From assembly GCF_020360975.1 (NCBI RefSeq), contig NW_025408674.1:2542001-2606000 (forward strand): a stretch of 64,000 nt of DNA. Reading direction: 5' to 3'. The translations under genes were made by a program, and so were the position numbers. Below are positions 32,205 to 44,007 of the stretch, one piece after another. Position 1 is the stretch's first letter. Every line of letters begins with the position of its first letter. This stretch comes from Hirsutella rhossiliensis. Lineage: Eukaryota; Ascomycota; Sordariomycetes; Hypocreales; Ophiocordycipitaceae. The notes under the pieces are model-generated. The model saw only the letters and a program-made list of their open reading frames with translations. It was not told the DNA's origin and did not search any database.

Positions 32205-33444
32205 TCAGACATTCGAGCCCTGGTCCTGGCGACGGCGATGCGTGCTGCCGTCGGAAGCGTCTTCGTCTACCTGGACCGTGTATGTGACGGATTTGACAAT
32301 GGAGTTGTTGCTGTTTTGCAGAATGCGCTCCTCGCTGGGCGACCTGGACTTGGTCGACGGCCTGAAGGCGCTCTTGTCGTTGCTGACGTCGCTGAGCTTG
32401 TAGTGCTCGACATTCCTTCGGCCGCGACTCCGGCTGTTGCCCTGAGAGGAGCCGCCGTTGCTTCCAGAGTATTTGGAGCGGTAGTCACGCGCCTTCTTCA
32501 TGCAGACTGGTGCCAGGAAGGGCAGCGATGAGACCATGTTCTGTGCCGTCATGATGAGCTCCCGAGTCTTGCGTATACGGAAAGGGGTAAAGGGGGCCCA
32601 TGCACTTACACCGACGTTAAACTCAATGGTACCCCAGAGCACCAGCATGGTCGAGTTGCCATCGCCAAATTGAATGCGGTTGATCTGCACGTAGCGCAGA
32701 ATGGAGCAGACGGTGGTGAACATGCCCAACATGAAGATGCCGATCAAACCGAGCTTCTTCTCGAGGCGGACATTGAGCTTGAGCAGCACAGGAATGGGGA
32801 GCAGAGCGACGACAATGTCGGAAACAATCGTCACAATGGCGTAGCCGGTAAAGGAAGACCCGGCGGGCAGGCACGAGCCCTTGAGGAGCGGGTTCCAAGA
32901 CTTGTCCACCGGCGTGCAGGCGAAGATGAGAGACAGGGTGCAGCCGAGATGGGCGAGGAAGACGATGGCAATGGTGGCCCACACGACCCTGCGATACGTC
33001 TTCTGGTCGGTGCCCTTGAGGAGGCGCAAGTAGCTGATGAGGAGGGCGATCTTGAAGAAGGAGATCCCGAGCTGGTAGATGGGGCGTCCGGCAAAGTTGA
33101 CGCGCGTGTAGGCGATGAGGCTGGCCTTTGGTCTCTCCTTGACTGGCAGTCCCAAGCCATATTTGGTCTCTGCGGCCCCGTGTTAGTCGGCCAAGGGCGT
33201 AGACAAGATGGAGAAGCATGGGCAACGTACGAGCTATGCAGAGCACGGAGTAGGCGAGGGCAAAGATCATGGACAAGGCGGCCATGTAGTCATCACCCGC
33301 CAGGCCGCGAGCCTTGGCGCGGATCCAGAGCCGACAGCTGACGGTGCCAATGGACAGGAGAGACAGGACGACGCATATGGAGATGATGGCCGGGAACTGC
33401 GACCCGGCAGCAACTTCTGGCGTGACGTTTTCCACCCAAACCAT
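32205..33444 (-). CDS. Fungal rhodopsin-like seven-helix membrane protein
   Basis: Exons 33444-33231, 33169-32610 and 32540-32205 give 369 residues. Seven hydrophobic segments are visible, beginning FPAIISICVVLSLLSIGTVS and including MIFALAYSVLCIA, GISFFKIALLISYLRLL, TIAIVFLAHLGCTLSLIFAC, TGYAIVTIVSDIVVALLPIP and LIGIFMLGMFTTVCSILRYV. CTPVDKSWNP and the loop DGNSTMLVLWGTIEFNVG fit the fungal rhodopsin-domain (Pth11-related, SAT4-type) family. It should sit in the plasma membrane or an endomembrane. The C-terminal tail is Ser/Arg-rich and cytosolic. The last acceptor is uncertain: using CGCAAG at 32568 instead adds nine residues. Ligand and function unknown. Confidence 0.85.
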
Positions 33445-36400
33445 CTTGGCCAAGGACGACGATGTCTCAACAGCGGCTTGTTGCTCGTGGGTGTCGCGTG
33501 TGGTGATGCTTGTCTGTGAGTGTCTCCCCCGCACGAGTCTCCCTTTGGGGATACTGCTGGTGGTATATATTATCGACGTCGACGAGCCCGAAGCTGGGAA
33601 TGGCCCCCAAGACTGCCCGTCAATGTGGAACGACGGGGGCGGCGGTTATCTATTCGCCTATATCTCTCCGAACCGCGTGTTCCGTTCCCGTAGGCGCGCA
33701 CACGTACCCGCTTGGACGTGCGAAGGGATCAGGAAAAAGCAATGTGCAAGACAGGAGCTGAGGCGATTTGAGAAAAGCGTCCCGGAGTGCGGGGAGACGA
33801 GAAAAAAGGGGGGGGGGGCGTGTGTGGTCAGATCTGCTCGGAGAGATGTAAAGGGAGAACAAGTGCCGGCGTGGAAAAAGGAAGCTGGCGTCATCAGCTC
33901 GAACCGCTCCCGTGAACCGGACGAGGCCTTGAGGAAGAAGAGGAGAAAATCTGACGGCACAGGAAAGGGCGAAAGGGAGGAGAGGTGAGGGGAAGAGAGG
34001 AATAGAGAGGAATGAAGGGCGAGAGAAATTGTCTCTTGATATGTCTGGTCCGGACGAGAGCCGTCGGACAGATCGCCGGACTTTTTTTATAAATAAAAAA
34101 ACCCTTTGATGGATCTCGCTCGACCCGGGGTGGTTCAAGTCATGGTAATGCCCGAGAAGCAGCAGGCGAGCGGGACGACATGCGCCTCGCTGCCCAGCCA
34201 AGAGAGGGGAGGGGGGTGTGTCTGGCAGAGCTATGCTACGCACCACCCAAGGCAGAGAGAAAAAGGTGACAAGAGTGGCGACTGGAGACGTATAGAGACA
34301 GGCGGCAGAGACGAAAAGGCACAGCTCGTTGCGAGTAGAGTTGCAACGGACAGTGCCGGGACGCGGGTGCCGCAGAGGGCCGGCATCTGATTCGCCTCTT
34401 TGGCTCTCCCGGCAGGGGGCCTTGACAGTGGCGCGTTACCTGTCATTGCCGGGGGAGCAAGCGTACGTCCCCTTGCGGTTCCCTGCTGACGGCATAGCTG
34501 GCCCAATGTGATGATGGACGAGGTGGACGACCGTGTCTGGACTCGGTTTAAGGGTCCCGGCGACACTAGATTCAAGACAGTGGAAGTGGACGATGGACTG
34601 CGACGACGAGGGCCTAGAAGCTGGAGGCACGGCTAGAAGAAACATGAGCTGAGTGAGCGTGGAGGAAAGAAGCAAAAACTCGCCGAGGCGGAAAAGAGGG
34701 AGAGGGCATCGACAAGCTTGGGAGAGCCAAGACGACGGGCGGAAAGAAGAAAAGGCCAAGAACAAAAGCGCTAGCAGGAAAAGAAATATCCGCTGGCTCG
34801 GATTCCCCTTACACGCACCCCCTTTCCTTGCCTGATGGCACCGTGGGTGCGATATATGCTTGCAGTAGCAGTGGCCTGGCAAGCGCAACATTAATTACAC
34901 GACCGCCCGTCTGTGAGGCTGGCTACAGTAAAGGGGGGCTGCTCTTTAAACTCTGATTTTTTCCCACCCGCCGCGCCATGGGACGAGACGGAGGATCCAA
35001 TGAGAAAGGCGCCGTTGCCCGTCTTCCCACCGGCAGCCCGAGGGACGGCTAGGATATGGGCGGGGGGAGGGGGGTTGCCAATCTAGAACCAGAGTCGAGT
35101 CGAGTCTTGGCTCAGATATCGATGCCAAGTATAGACAGACATAGGAGGGTATCCACCTAGTCTACGTGCACAATGCGAGCAGCTTTCTGCCGACAACCAG
35201 AGTCATATAGAGCTCAACCAGAGTCATATAATTAGAGGCCAACCAGACGACGGTGCCTGCTTTGGCGGACAGCACGGCATCGAGATGAAGGCATCGAGCG
35301 GCCTGGCCATGCTCCGTAATGGAAAAGGCCACGCGTTAGCGGCGCCTTACGAGGTTTGCTCTTCGTAATTACATGGTAGGCCTGCAGGCAAAAAGCAAAC
35401 AGGCGCTTTTGGTCTTTGCAGCTCCCAAAGGGGGCGTTGGCCGTTCCGGGCGCCCGAGAGATGAGCGATGGGCACGCTTCTCCCCCCCCCTGGCTGCTTT
35501 TCTTTTGCTCTGGCCAAGCGCAGGTCCGTCTTGGCCGGTGGGAGGGTGCATGAGCGTAACCCGGATGGGATGCCTCCGGTTATTCTGGAGGGCGAGGAGA
35601 CAGTCTTCGTATAAGTTACCTACTACTACTCGGTAATTGTCCAAAATAATTACGGCCACTCGCCAGGCAAAAAGTGGAACTAATAGCTCCAGCAGATGTC
35701 ACAATTGATACCGAGGCCATTGCAGACAGAACAGACTTGATGCGGCTTGCTCTTGAGGGGAGGAAGCACGGATGGAGTTGGCGAAACGCTTGACCAAGCA
35801 GACTCTTCCAAGCAGACTCTCATGGCTCGAAGCGCAAAGGCGGTCACACGAGTAATAATTATCGCCTAGACTTAGATTTACCGGCCCGTGCAAGCTACGC
35901 TACGCCCTCCCTTGTGGTAGTCGTCATCGTCGACGACGCTGGTGTCCACGTGTCAAGCTCCATCATCGGCAAACCACCTCCTCTCGTTGCCCGGGGGCTC
36001 GAGCCCCTGCTGCTGGCTCATGTGCCTGACAGGGCTCGGCGTGAAGACGGTTTCCCGAGAGCCACTCGGGCCAATGGTGCAGAGAAAATGTCCGCCCGTC
36101 CCTCGCTTGGGGGACAAAGGGGGACCAGGGGAAAAGCCGACTTGATGACATGGCTGAGTTGAGGAATGGAATCAACAACACGACAGATGGCATTGGCCGC
36201 CATCTCGATTCGACTCCCGACTCCCGACTCCCGAACACATGCATGGGCTGTCGGCAATTGCCTCTGCGTCCATTGTCGTGCAAGCTTACATTACAGCACT
36301 CGTCCTGTCCACGTCCACGGCCACACCCCCCTCTCTTCTGGGACGCATGGCCCTCCTGCCGCTACGCCACTCGAGTCGAACCATGTCTGCCGAGGAGAAA

Positions 36401-37928
36401 AGAGGCCAAAAATAACGGCGCCGGCCCAGCCTTGCCAGCCACCAGCAAGCCCAGCCGACACAGACGACGCACAGACGCAGATGGACCGGGCGGCAAGGGC
36501 AGGTCAGGGGTTCCCGAGCAGCTGGACTCGGGTGGCACAGGACGAGAGTGAGACCTGCAGCCTGTGAGTGGACGTCCTGTCTCGGTTTTCGGGTGCCGGG
36601 GGAGCGAATGGATGGGCACACACACAGACGCCGATGCATGCACAGATTACGGAGAGTGCTGGTCAACTCTACTGTGCTGCCGACGGACATGGAGACTTGG
36701 CCTCTGCTTCCATCTTCTCCCCACAAAGTCGTAGGTTAATTAGGCAGTGACGGCATCGAGACCGCCAAGAGCCGGGACACGAGAAAAGACCAAGCCAAAG
36801 AAGGCTGAGACAGAAGGGACAGATCAAGGCCGTGATACGAGACAGCTCAAGGCCCCCAGAGTGGCCAAAATTAGAAGAAAGTCGCCTCTGCTAAAGAATG
36901 CCAGAAATGAGAGATCAGCAAAGCCTCCAACTGCTGTCTCGATTTATTTTATTTTTATCCCGAGTCGTCGGCCACGTTTCGTCTGCTTCCACAACGCTCT
37001 TTATTGAACACCCCATGCGGGCCATGTCTTGGAGCCCGTGACGCCCATGATGACGAGGGGCAGCTTCGCCATGACCTGTTTCCCAGGGCGCCAGGCCAGG
37101 GTATTATTATTATTATATTATTATTATTACAGCCCGGCTCTCGGAGAGTACCACAGCCGACTGGCTTTCCGCTGGAAAAGAAAAGATGGATGAACTGCCT
37201 GGTTAAGCGGCGACGCACAGACTGTGGGACAACGGGCCGTCGAGGCCATCAGCGCCCACACAAGTTGCCTGGCAGCGGGACGAGGGAAAGCGGCATGACA
37301 CGCACACGATGGCGGCGTCGAAACTCTCGGCGAATTGCTCGGCCTTGGCGGCGGGCAGCCCTCGGGATGAGTGCATTGTTCGGGCCAGAGTGGTAGATGC
37401 CCATTAAAAGTGCCAGTATTAATAACGCGTTTTTTGGCACGATGATGAAATTAAGAGGATGAGGTAGAAGCTGCTTAGGCTGCCAATAGGGACTTCAGTC
37501 CCTCTTATGGGAAACAAGTTGTAATGATCAAGGCCTCCTTTAGGGATCTTATGGGAAACAAGTTGTGATATCAATGCCTCCTTTAGGGACCTGACAGGCA
37601 AGGAAATTTAATCACGGTCTTGTTTGGTGCTCTAATGCAAGCCTGGCAGAGGAGGAGGCCGTCTTGGGGGAAGAAAGGGGAAAAGACTCCCTCGTCTAGG
37701 CGTGGTCTTGTCACGCAGCGGGAGAGGATGCCACTGCGCCAATAGACAAAAGCCCGGGTCTCCTGGCGTGGTCGCCAGAAATGGCATTGCGGACGTTGTC
37801 GAGTCTGCCAGCCCTCATTGTGATGCCAGTCTACGCGCTCTTGCTGTCTGCCCACTGATTCCCTTAATTAGTAGACCCCCCTTTTAAGCTTGACTTATAT
37901 GTATGCCATTGCATCGTCGCGTCCCTCG
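33445..37928. other. Gene-poor region, left part
   Basis: About 4.5 kb with no supported gene. The first kilobase should include the promoter and leader of the rhodopsin-like gene. The rest has GC-rich and A/T-rich patches, (ATT)n near 37102-37130 and several short direct repeats. No transposase, reverse transcriptase or tRNA pattern was seen. Confidence 0.5.
37504..37590. repeat. Imperfect 44-bp direct repeat
   Basis: Two adjacent copies (37504-37547 and 37548-37590) share CTTATGGGAAACAAGTTGT at the start and GCCTCCTTTAGGGA at the end, with changes and a one-base gap in the middle. Confidence 0.9.
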
Positions 37929-38487
37929 TCACTCACCGTAGTCCGCCCACTCCCCCGCCGGCTTATATGTCTCGGCCGGAGCAGTCCTCCTCGCCCTACC
38001 CGCCCTACGCGCATCGCGACGAGCCAGCAGCGGCGGCGGAGGATGATGGGCCTGCTTCTTGACGCCCTCGGGGGCGGCGGAGAGGGCTCGAAGCCGGCGA
38101 GGATGGCGCCAAAGCGGCGGCGCTGGCTGGTAACGCCGTCGTTTGCGCCTTGGGCAAACATGATGAGCTGCTCGGGGCTGTCGAGCACGCAGAGGGCGTA
38201 GGCGCGCCGCTGGCGGGCGGTCCTCAAAGGGCTCTCTGTCTTGGGACCTTGGTCAATCTTCATGCGCCGCCGCCCTGCCCCCTCGCCTGCGCCTTGGTCC
38301 TCCTCATTGTCGTCGTTGTCGTCCTTGTACGGGGTCCTTGGCGCATCTCAGGCGTAAAGCCCTCGTCGCCCTCGCTCATGGCCCTGGCCGCCGCCGCCGT
38401 GTCTGCCGCCTCCGCCGCAGACGCTGGGTCAGTGCCGTCGACCGGGGTGTGGCCGAGGCCAAGGCGGACGAGGCCATATGAGGCCAT
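37929..38487 (-). pseudogene. Small conserved-looking gene broken by two single-base frameshifts
   Basis: The minus strand holds three successive coding-like frames. The first starts MASYGLVRLGLGHTPVDG and runs to EGFTPEMRQGP. The second continues with an acidic block YKDDNDDNEEDQG and a basic segment ARQRRAYALCVLDSPEQLIM, then RRRFGAILAGFEPSPPP. The third continues EGVKKQAHH and ends ETYKPAGEWADYGE with a stop at 37929. The breaks fall exactly at C-runs (plus-strand G-runs 38331-38334 and 38070-38074). One missing base in each would explain both; the length would then be 561 nt, 186 residues. So this is either a real gene with two assembly errors or a fresh pseudogene. Splicing of a 44-nt intron could bridge the first break but not the second. 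Function unknown. Confidence 0.55.
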
Positions 38488-41085
38488 ATGTGTGAGGGAT
38501 CCGGCGCGGTTGCGTTTCTTTCTCTTGTCCTCTCGCCCTACTCCTCCTCTCCCGATTCCCCGCGGCCTCTCTTCACTCTCCGCCCCGTCACACACACACA
38601 CACACACACTCGCTTCTGTCTTTCCTCTTCCCAAAATCCGGACGTCCCCTTGGGAAGGAAAGAGAGGACAGACCACCGCCCCCCAGAGTGGAAGAGTGGA
38701 GGCGCACACGAATCGGGTGACATGATTCTGACCAGCAAAGAGGAGAGAGATTTAGAGTTTCATGCTGCCAGACGCGAGATGCACACACACACACACATAC
38801 ATGTTGGTGGAGCATAGCATGGCTGCGAAACATGTGGTCTTTACAGGGCGGTGACGAGTGTCCAGGTGCCGAGGACCACGGCGTCCCTTGTCCCCTGTCA
38901 AGGCGGGTCCGGCGGTGATTTCATACCCGTTGATTAGAGTTGGGATATGCCCGAGTGGGATGGCAGGTGTTGCCGAGCGGTTGCGGTTGCGTAATTAGTT
39001 GCTCAAAATTTTATACTCCGTAATTATCAGGCCTGCTGTGTAAATTCGGTGTAGGCAGGTACCTACTTTGATACTGTACATGGTGCAGTATGTTGCATCT
39101 TGCTATAATAGGAACAGCGACAGAAGCGTAGATGGCCTTTCCAGAGTCGGGTGAGAGTTGGGCCTCTGCTCTGCCTACCATGTGCACGCCTTAGTCTTAC
39201 AAACAATGTAAAGCATGGGCCACCCACCCTGCCCGCCAACGCCTTACGTACACACTGCATAATTACTGTACGTACTCGGGAGAGCGAGCCCTCGGACCCG
39301 CCACCTCCACCGGAGCTTGAAGCGAGGTCGGTCTCCGCTCCAGCTCCGTCCCGGCCTTGCGGTACAGTAAGCCGGCTGCTCATTATACACTGTGATTACC
39401 GTGCTGAAGTTGTGGGCATGTACAGTGCGGAGCGCCCTGGCTCATACTGTAGCTGCGCTCTACTAAAGCTCGTGACGGCATTTCCCTTCCATCCGATGCG
39501 AATCGACTGTATCCGTCCGCACTCTTGCCCTTGCTCCGGAAAGCATGCATCGGCCGACCCCCTTACGCGCCCCGTCGCCAGACGACCGCGAGCGCACGGC
39601 CAAGGACAGTCGGTCCCTTGGACAGTTCGGTCCCTTGCCTTTGGCGCCATGGGATTTCCTCGCCAAGGACTGAACTCCTTTTCCCATGATGCCATGTCGA
39701 CGACTGCGCTTGGCACGTGCAAGCGGCGGGACTCCCTGGGGAGGAGACCTATTAATTAGGGAGGAGACCTAATAGGGAGGAGACCAGGCCAGGCACCGCC
39801 GTCGGACTCGCCAGGTGGCCATGCTAACAGGCGTCGCTGCAAGGTACAGGACGGACACGCGCAGGCGGTGAGACGCCATGAATCCGCCAGGTAGTGTTGG
39901 TAGTGCACCAGGCGCACCCAGCCCCGAGGCATGGATGTCTTGCAGCCAGCCCGGACCCTGTTGCCGTCGCTTCTCTCGGCCTCTCAGTGGTGCATCTGCG
40001 CCTGTGTGCAGCCCCCCCCCTTTAGCCTCGGTGGTGCATCTGCCCGTGTAACCCCCCTTTTTCTCCATCTCCCCACGGCGGCTTCAACCGTCGGGAACAG
40101 CCCCACCAGTCCCGGACGTCGCTCTGTGTCTGTGGCTGTGACTGTGTGTGTGTCCCGAGTCCTGTGTCCTGTCCTGTGTCCTTGTGTGTCTGGAGCGACG
40201 GGCACATCATTGATGGCAGTAGCATGGCCATGCACGATGCTGCTTGGTCCGCATACACGTGCATGCAATGCTCCTCTTCACTGTAGAGATTGAGTCGCTC
40301 TCTCTTGGCTTTTCTTGGCCCAAGTAATCCTCGAAAGCCTATTTAGGTGAGACAACGCCAGGTCTTGGTCCTCAGCTCTCGTGCTGTACAGTGTATTAGC
40401 GCCTAACCCGCCTCTCTCTCTGTCTCTCTCTCTCTCTCGCTGCCTCTCTCTCTCGCCCGTCTCCTCGTCCGTTTGTCCTCGGCGGGCGCCTTCGGTTAGC
40501 TGATCTCCGTCACCAAAATATACTTTTTGGCCCATCTCATCCTTATTCCCCCCCCCCCTTCCAAAGCAAGCTCAATCGTGCAGCTGTCATCATCAGTCAG
40601 ATCGGGTTGGTTGCTGCCGCGCATCCAAGCAAGAATCTGTCCTTCGTTTCTTCCCCCCCCCGTCTTTTGCTCTTGTTGACATTCTTTTTCTTTTCTGGGC
40701 GCCGTCTCTAGTCTGGGCTTTGCCGCCGTTGCTCGCTTCCCCACCACCCTTCTCCATAGCCAAGGCCGCCCACTGGACCTTCTCTCTCTCTCTCTTCCCC
40801 CCCCCGTCCCTCTCTCTGCTGGGCCCCCAAGGCCGCGGATAGAAGCCTCCAACTCTGGTGGAAGAGAAAAGGAGAGGCAGAGGAAAAGGAAAAAAAAACG
40901 GGTGCCAGAGTCTTGCAGCACTTTATCTTTAGCTGTCCCTGCTCTCCTCGCTTCCTCGTCTCTACTTCTCTCCTCCTCTCCCACCGACGCCACTCATTTC
41001 CCCTTCTGTTTAATTAACCTACCGACTACCTCGGCCTTCAACCTATCGCCTTTTCCTTTTTTTCCCTTTTCCCTCCTCGGTCACC
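38488..41085. other. Gene-poor region, right part
   Basis: About 2.6 kb without a supported gene. It contains (CA)n tracts near 38590-38608 and 38790-38800, a threefold GGGAGGAGACCT repeat at 39740-39785, and long CT-rich stretches from 40400 on. The last 600 bp look like promoter and leader of the MFS gene. Confidence 0.5.
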
Positions 41086-42900
41086 ATGTCTTCCATCGGC
41101 GACGACAAGATGGGCCACGACGTCGCTCTTCGCCAACTTGGCTCCTCGTCCACCTCCTCCATCACCCATGCCGCCGATGCCTCGCGCAACCGGACAGACG
41201 TTGATGCCGCCTGGAAGTTCCTCAACGATCACCGCCATGCCGAGGGTGTTTCCGCCGTCGACCTCGCCGCCCTGCGCCGCAAGATCGACTGGCATATTGT
41301 GCCCCTGATGTTTTGCTGCTACACCATGCAGTTTCTCGACAAGGTCATCCTCAACGTGAGTGCCCTCCCCCCTCCCTCCTGCTGGCCTGGGCTGACGCCT
41401 TGCCCTCGCAGTATGCCGCCGTCATGGGCATCAACAAAGACCTCAACCTCAAGGGCAATGACTTTTCAAACATCGCCACCTTTCTCTTTGTCGGCCTCCT
41501 GTGTTTCGAGGTCCCCAACAGTGAGTCGCCTCCCGACAATATGGCTGCTCTGCGCTGACTCCGGCTCCCCCAAGTCTACTTCCTCCAGAAACTCCCCGCC
41601 GCAAAGTGGCTCGGCTTCAACGTCACCTTTTGGGGCATCGCCACGGCCTGCGGTGCCGCCGCCACCAGCTACCAGACCCTCCTCGTCTCCCGCATCTTCC
41701 TCGGCATCTTCGAGGCCACCATCGGCCCCTCCCTCATGCTCATCAGCAGCCAGTGGTACACAAAGTCGGAGCAGGCCCCGCGCTTCTCCTTCTGGTACCT
41801 CGGCCTCGGCCTCGGCCAGATCATTGGCGGCGCCGTCTCCTACGCCTTCCAGCACGTCGCCCCCGGCGCCGCCCTCGCCGGCTGGCGCACCATGTTCGTC
41901 GTCCTCGGCTGCCTTACCGTCGTCTTCGGCATCGCCACCTTCCTCTTCCTCCCCGACACTCCCATGAAGGCCCCCTGGCTCTCCGACACGGAAAAGGTGG
42001 CCCTCCTCAAGCACGTCAGCGTCAACCAGACGGGCATCGACACGCGCAAGTTCCGCGCAAGCGAGGTTCTCGAGGCCGTCTGCGACCCCCAAATCTGGCT
42101 CCTCATCGTCTCCGTCATTCTCCTCTCCGTCTCCAGCGGCGTCGTCACCACCTACTCGTCTACCCTCATCAAGAACCTCGGCTACCAGCCCAAGCAGGCC
42201 GCCCTCATGAACATGCCCTCGGGCATCGTCAGCATCTTCTTCACTCTCCTCGTCGGCTTTGGTATCCGGAAGCAGTCCCACCGCTGGGCATGGATCCTTG
42301 TCTGCATCGTTCCTGCGTATGTCTCACCCCTCCCCTCGCGGCCATATCTTTGTCGGGCACCATCTAATCCCTGGGTCTTTCTAGCATCACCGGCGGAGCT
42401 CTCATGTCGTTCCTAAACCCCCACACCAACCGGTCCGGCGTCCTGGCTGGCATCTACCTCGTCAACGCCGTCGTCGCCCCTCTGACCATTTTCTACAACG
42501 TACGTGTCCACCGGGAGCACCCTCTCTGCTATCCTCCCATATCCTGCCTTCCATCATAAGCTGACTCGGCGAAACGCAGTGGACCGTCGCCAACTGCGCC
42601 GGAGGCACGAAGCGCGCCTTTGCCTCGGCCCTCGTCAGCGGCTCCTTTTCCCTTGGCAACATCATCGGCCCCCAGACCTTCCAGGCCAGGGACGCCCCCG
42701 AGTTCCGCCCGGCCAAGCTGGCCGTCATGGGCACCCAGGCCGGCTGCGCCGTCACCACCATTGCCCTCTTCCTCTACTACGTCTGGGCCAACAAGCAGCG
42801 CAACGACCGCAGCAGACAGCAGGAGGAGTCCTTCATGTCTCCCGATGTCTGGACGGCCATGACCGACAAGGAGAACAAGCAGTTCCGGTACACGTACTGA
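41086..42900 (+). CDS. MFS permease, Dal5/allantoate-type anion:cation symporter
   Basis: Five exons, 41086-41355, 41412-41520, 41575-42316, 42385-42499 and 42580-42900, give 518 residues. After a hydrophilic N-terminus the first helix runs IDWHIVPLMFCCYTMQFLDK, leading into NYAAVMGINKDLNLKGNDFS. This pattern is typical of the Dal5/Tna1/Vht1-type anion:cation symporters. Further helices and the LLVSRIFLGIFEATIGPSLM block (in place of the MFS inter-loop motif) complete a twelve-helix layout. The tail RNDRSRQQEESFMS is short and cytosolic. Members import allantoate, nicotinate, biotin or similar organic anions; the substrate cannot be chosen from sequence. Confidence 0.92.
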
Positions 42901-44007
42901 TCTCATAGCGTGCATTTTCTTATATTGCTACCTGCCTTGGTGTCCAATTTTTTTTCAGCAACTATATCAATCATCTCGAGAATGTACGAGTATGTCTCGG
43001 CGCGCAAAATGATAGGGGGGGGGGGTTATTCTTGTCTTGCCCATTCCAACCCCTACCCTGCAACCACTGTTTAAAGCTGGCACAGCCAGCCAGCCTGAAG
43101 CTCTAGCCACCATTGTCTGATGCTCTTTTTGCGTGGCGTCCATTATGGGGCGGAGGCACTTGCCATGTTTCATTCGAGGCTCACATGTATATACACCTGT
43201 CTATTCCAACCCATCTTGGCGCATGGCAAAATGGGCAGCATGCCGTCGCATCGTGTTGGATAACACGCCAGCTACTGGCCGTGGTAGATGACGAATACAT
43301 ACCCTTTGAATAGCATCCGCCTCTCCCTCTCGTTCGCGGCCTCCCTGCATGGGGGGGCATAAGCAAAGCCCAGCATTCAGCTGGCGTCGCGGGGCGTTGA
43401 CATGGTAGTGACAGCAGTAGCCGGCGCACGGTCGGCACGGGCGCTGTGGCTTTCCACTAAGAGCAAATATGGGGGCTTCGTGCCTCCTCAACCGGCGGCG
43501 TCCGACATTCCAACGGCGACTTGAGCAATGGCTACTGCTTCCAGCCACCCCCCACCTACACGGCGCGGCGTCATGTTCACTAGCTGCGGCAAAGCTGTCT
43601 CTTCTTGCTGCAAATTCTGGACATTATGATCCTGCTGTATCTGGCTTACAAACCCGGCTCTCCTCCTTTTTCATGCTTTGGGCCCATTGACCTTGATTCC
43701 CTTCATGCCTCTCGACCCGACTTCAAAGAATCTGAAGAATCTGGCCTCTGCCTTACGGCGACGGCGTATAAGTCAAACAGTACCATGCGTTCCCGACATG
43801 GTAAGAAAAGGAAAAAGGAAAGTCAAAAACGCCAACCCAGGTCAAGACACAGCAAGTCTTGACAAAACAAAACGGGCATTGCGGGTCAGGGAGGGATCAG
43901 ACAGCCCCGCGGACGTGGAAGTGAGCGTCGCCCCAAGACGTGACGGGTGACGAAAAGCAGAACAACTCTAGGGCGTCGAAAAGAAACCGGCTATCCAAAA
44001 TGCTTGC
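42901..44007. other. Spacer between convergent MFS and PEPCK genes
   Basis: It should hold both 3' UTRs. A run of G at about 43014-43025 is present. No gene is supported. Confidence 0.55.

Noticed and set aside
32623..33534. 303-codon frame overlapping the rhodopsin-like gene
   Set aside because: Its start region is the true exon 1, but after the donor at 33230 it runs through the intron and then reads exon 2 out of frame; the spliced model gives continuous membrane helices.
35797..35821. Short direct repeats such as CCAAGCAGACTCT in the gene-poor region
   Set aside because: Only two short copies; consistent with local slippage and not supported as a functional element.
37102..37130. ATT repeat as a transposon target or tRNA remnant
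   Set aside because: It is a plain trinucleotide microsatellite; no terminal repeats, target duplication or tRNA boxes nearby.
41466..42281. 271-codon acidic frame antisense to the MFS gene
   Set aside because: Its Asp/Glu/Gly-rich composition is the complement of C-ending codons in the permease; no domain or start context.
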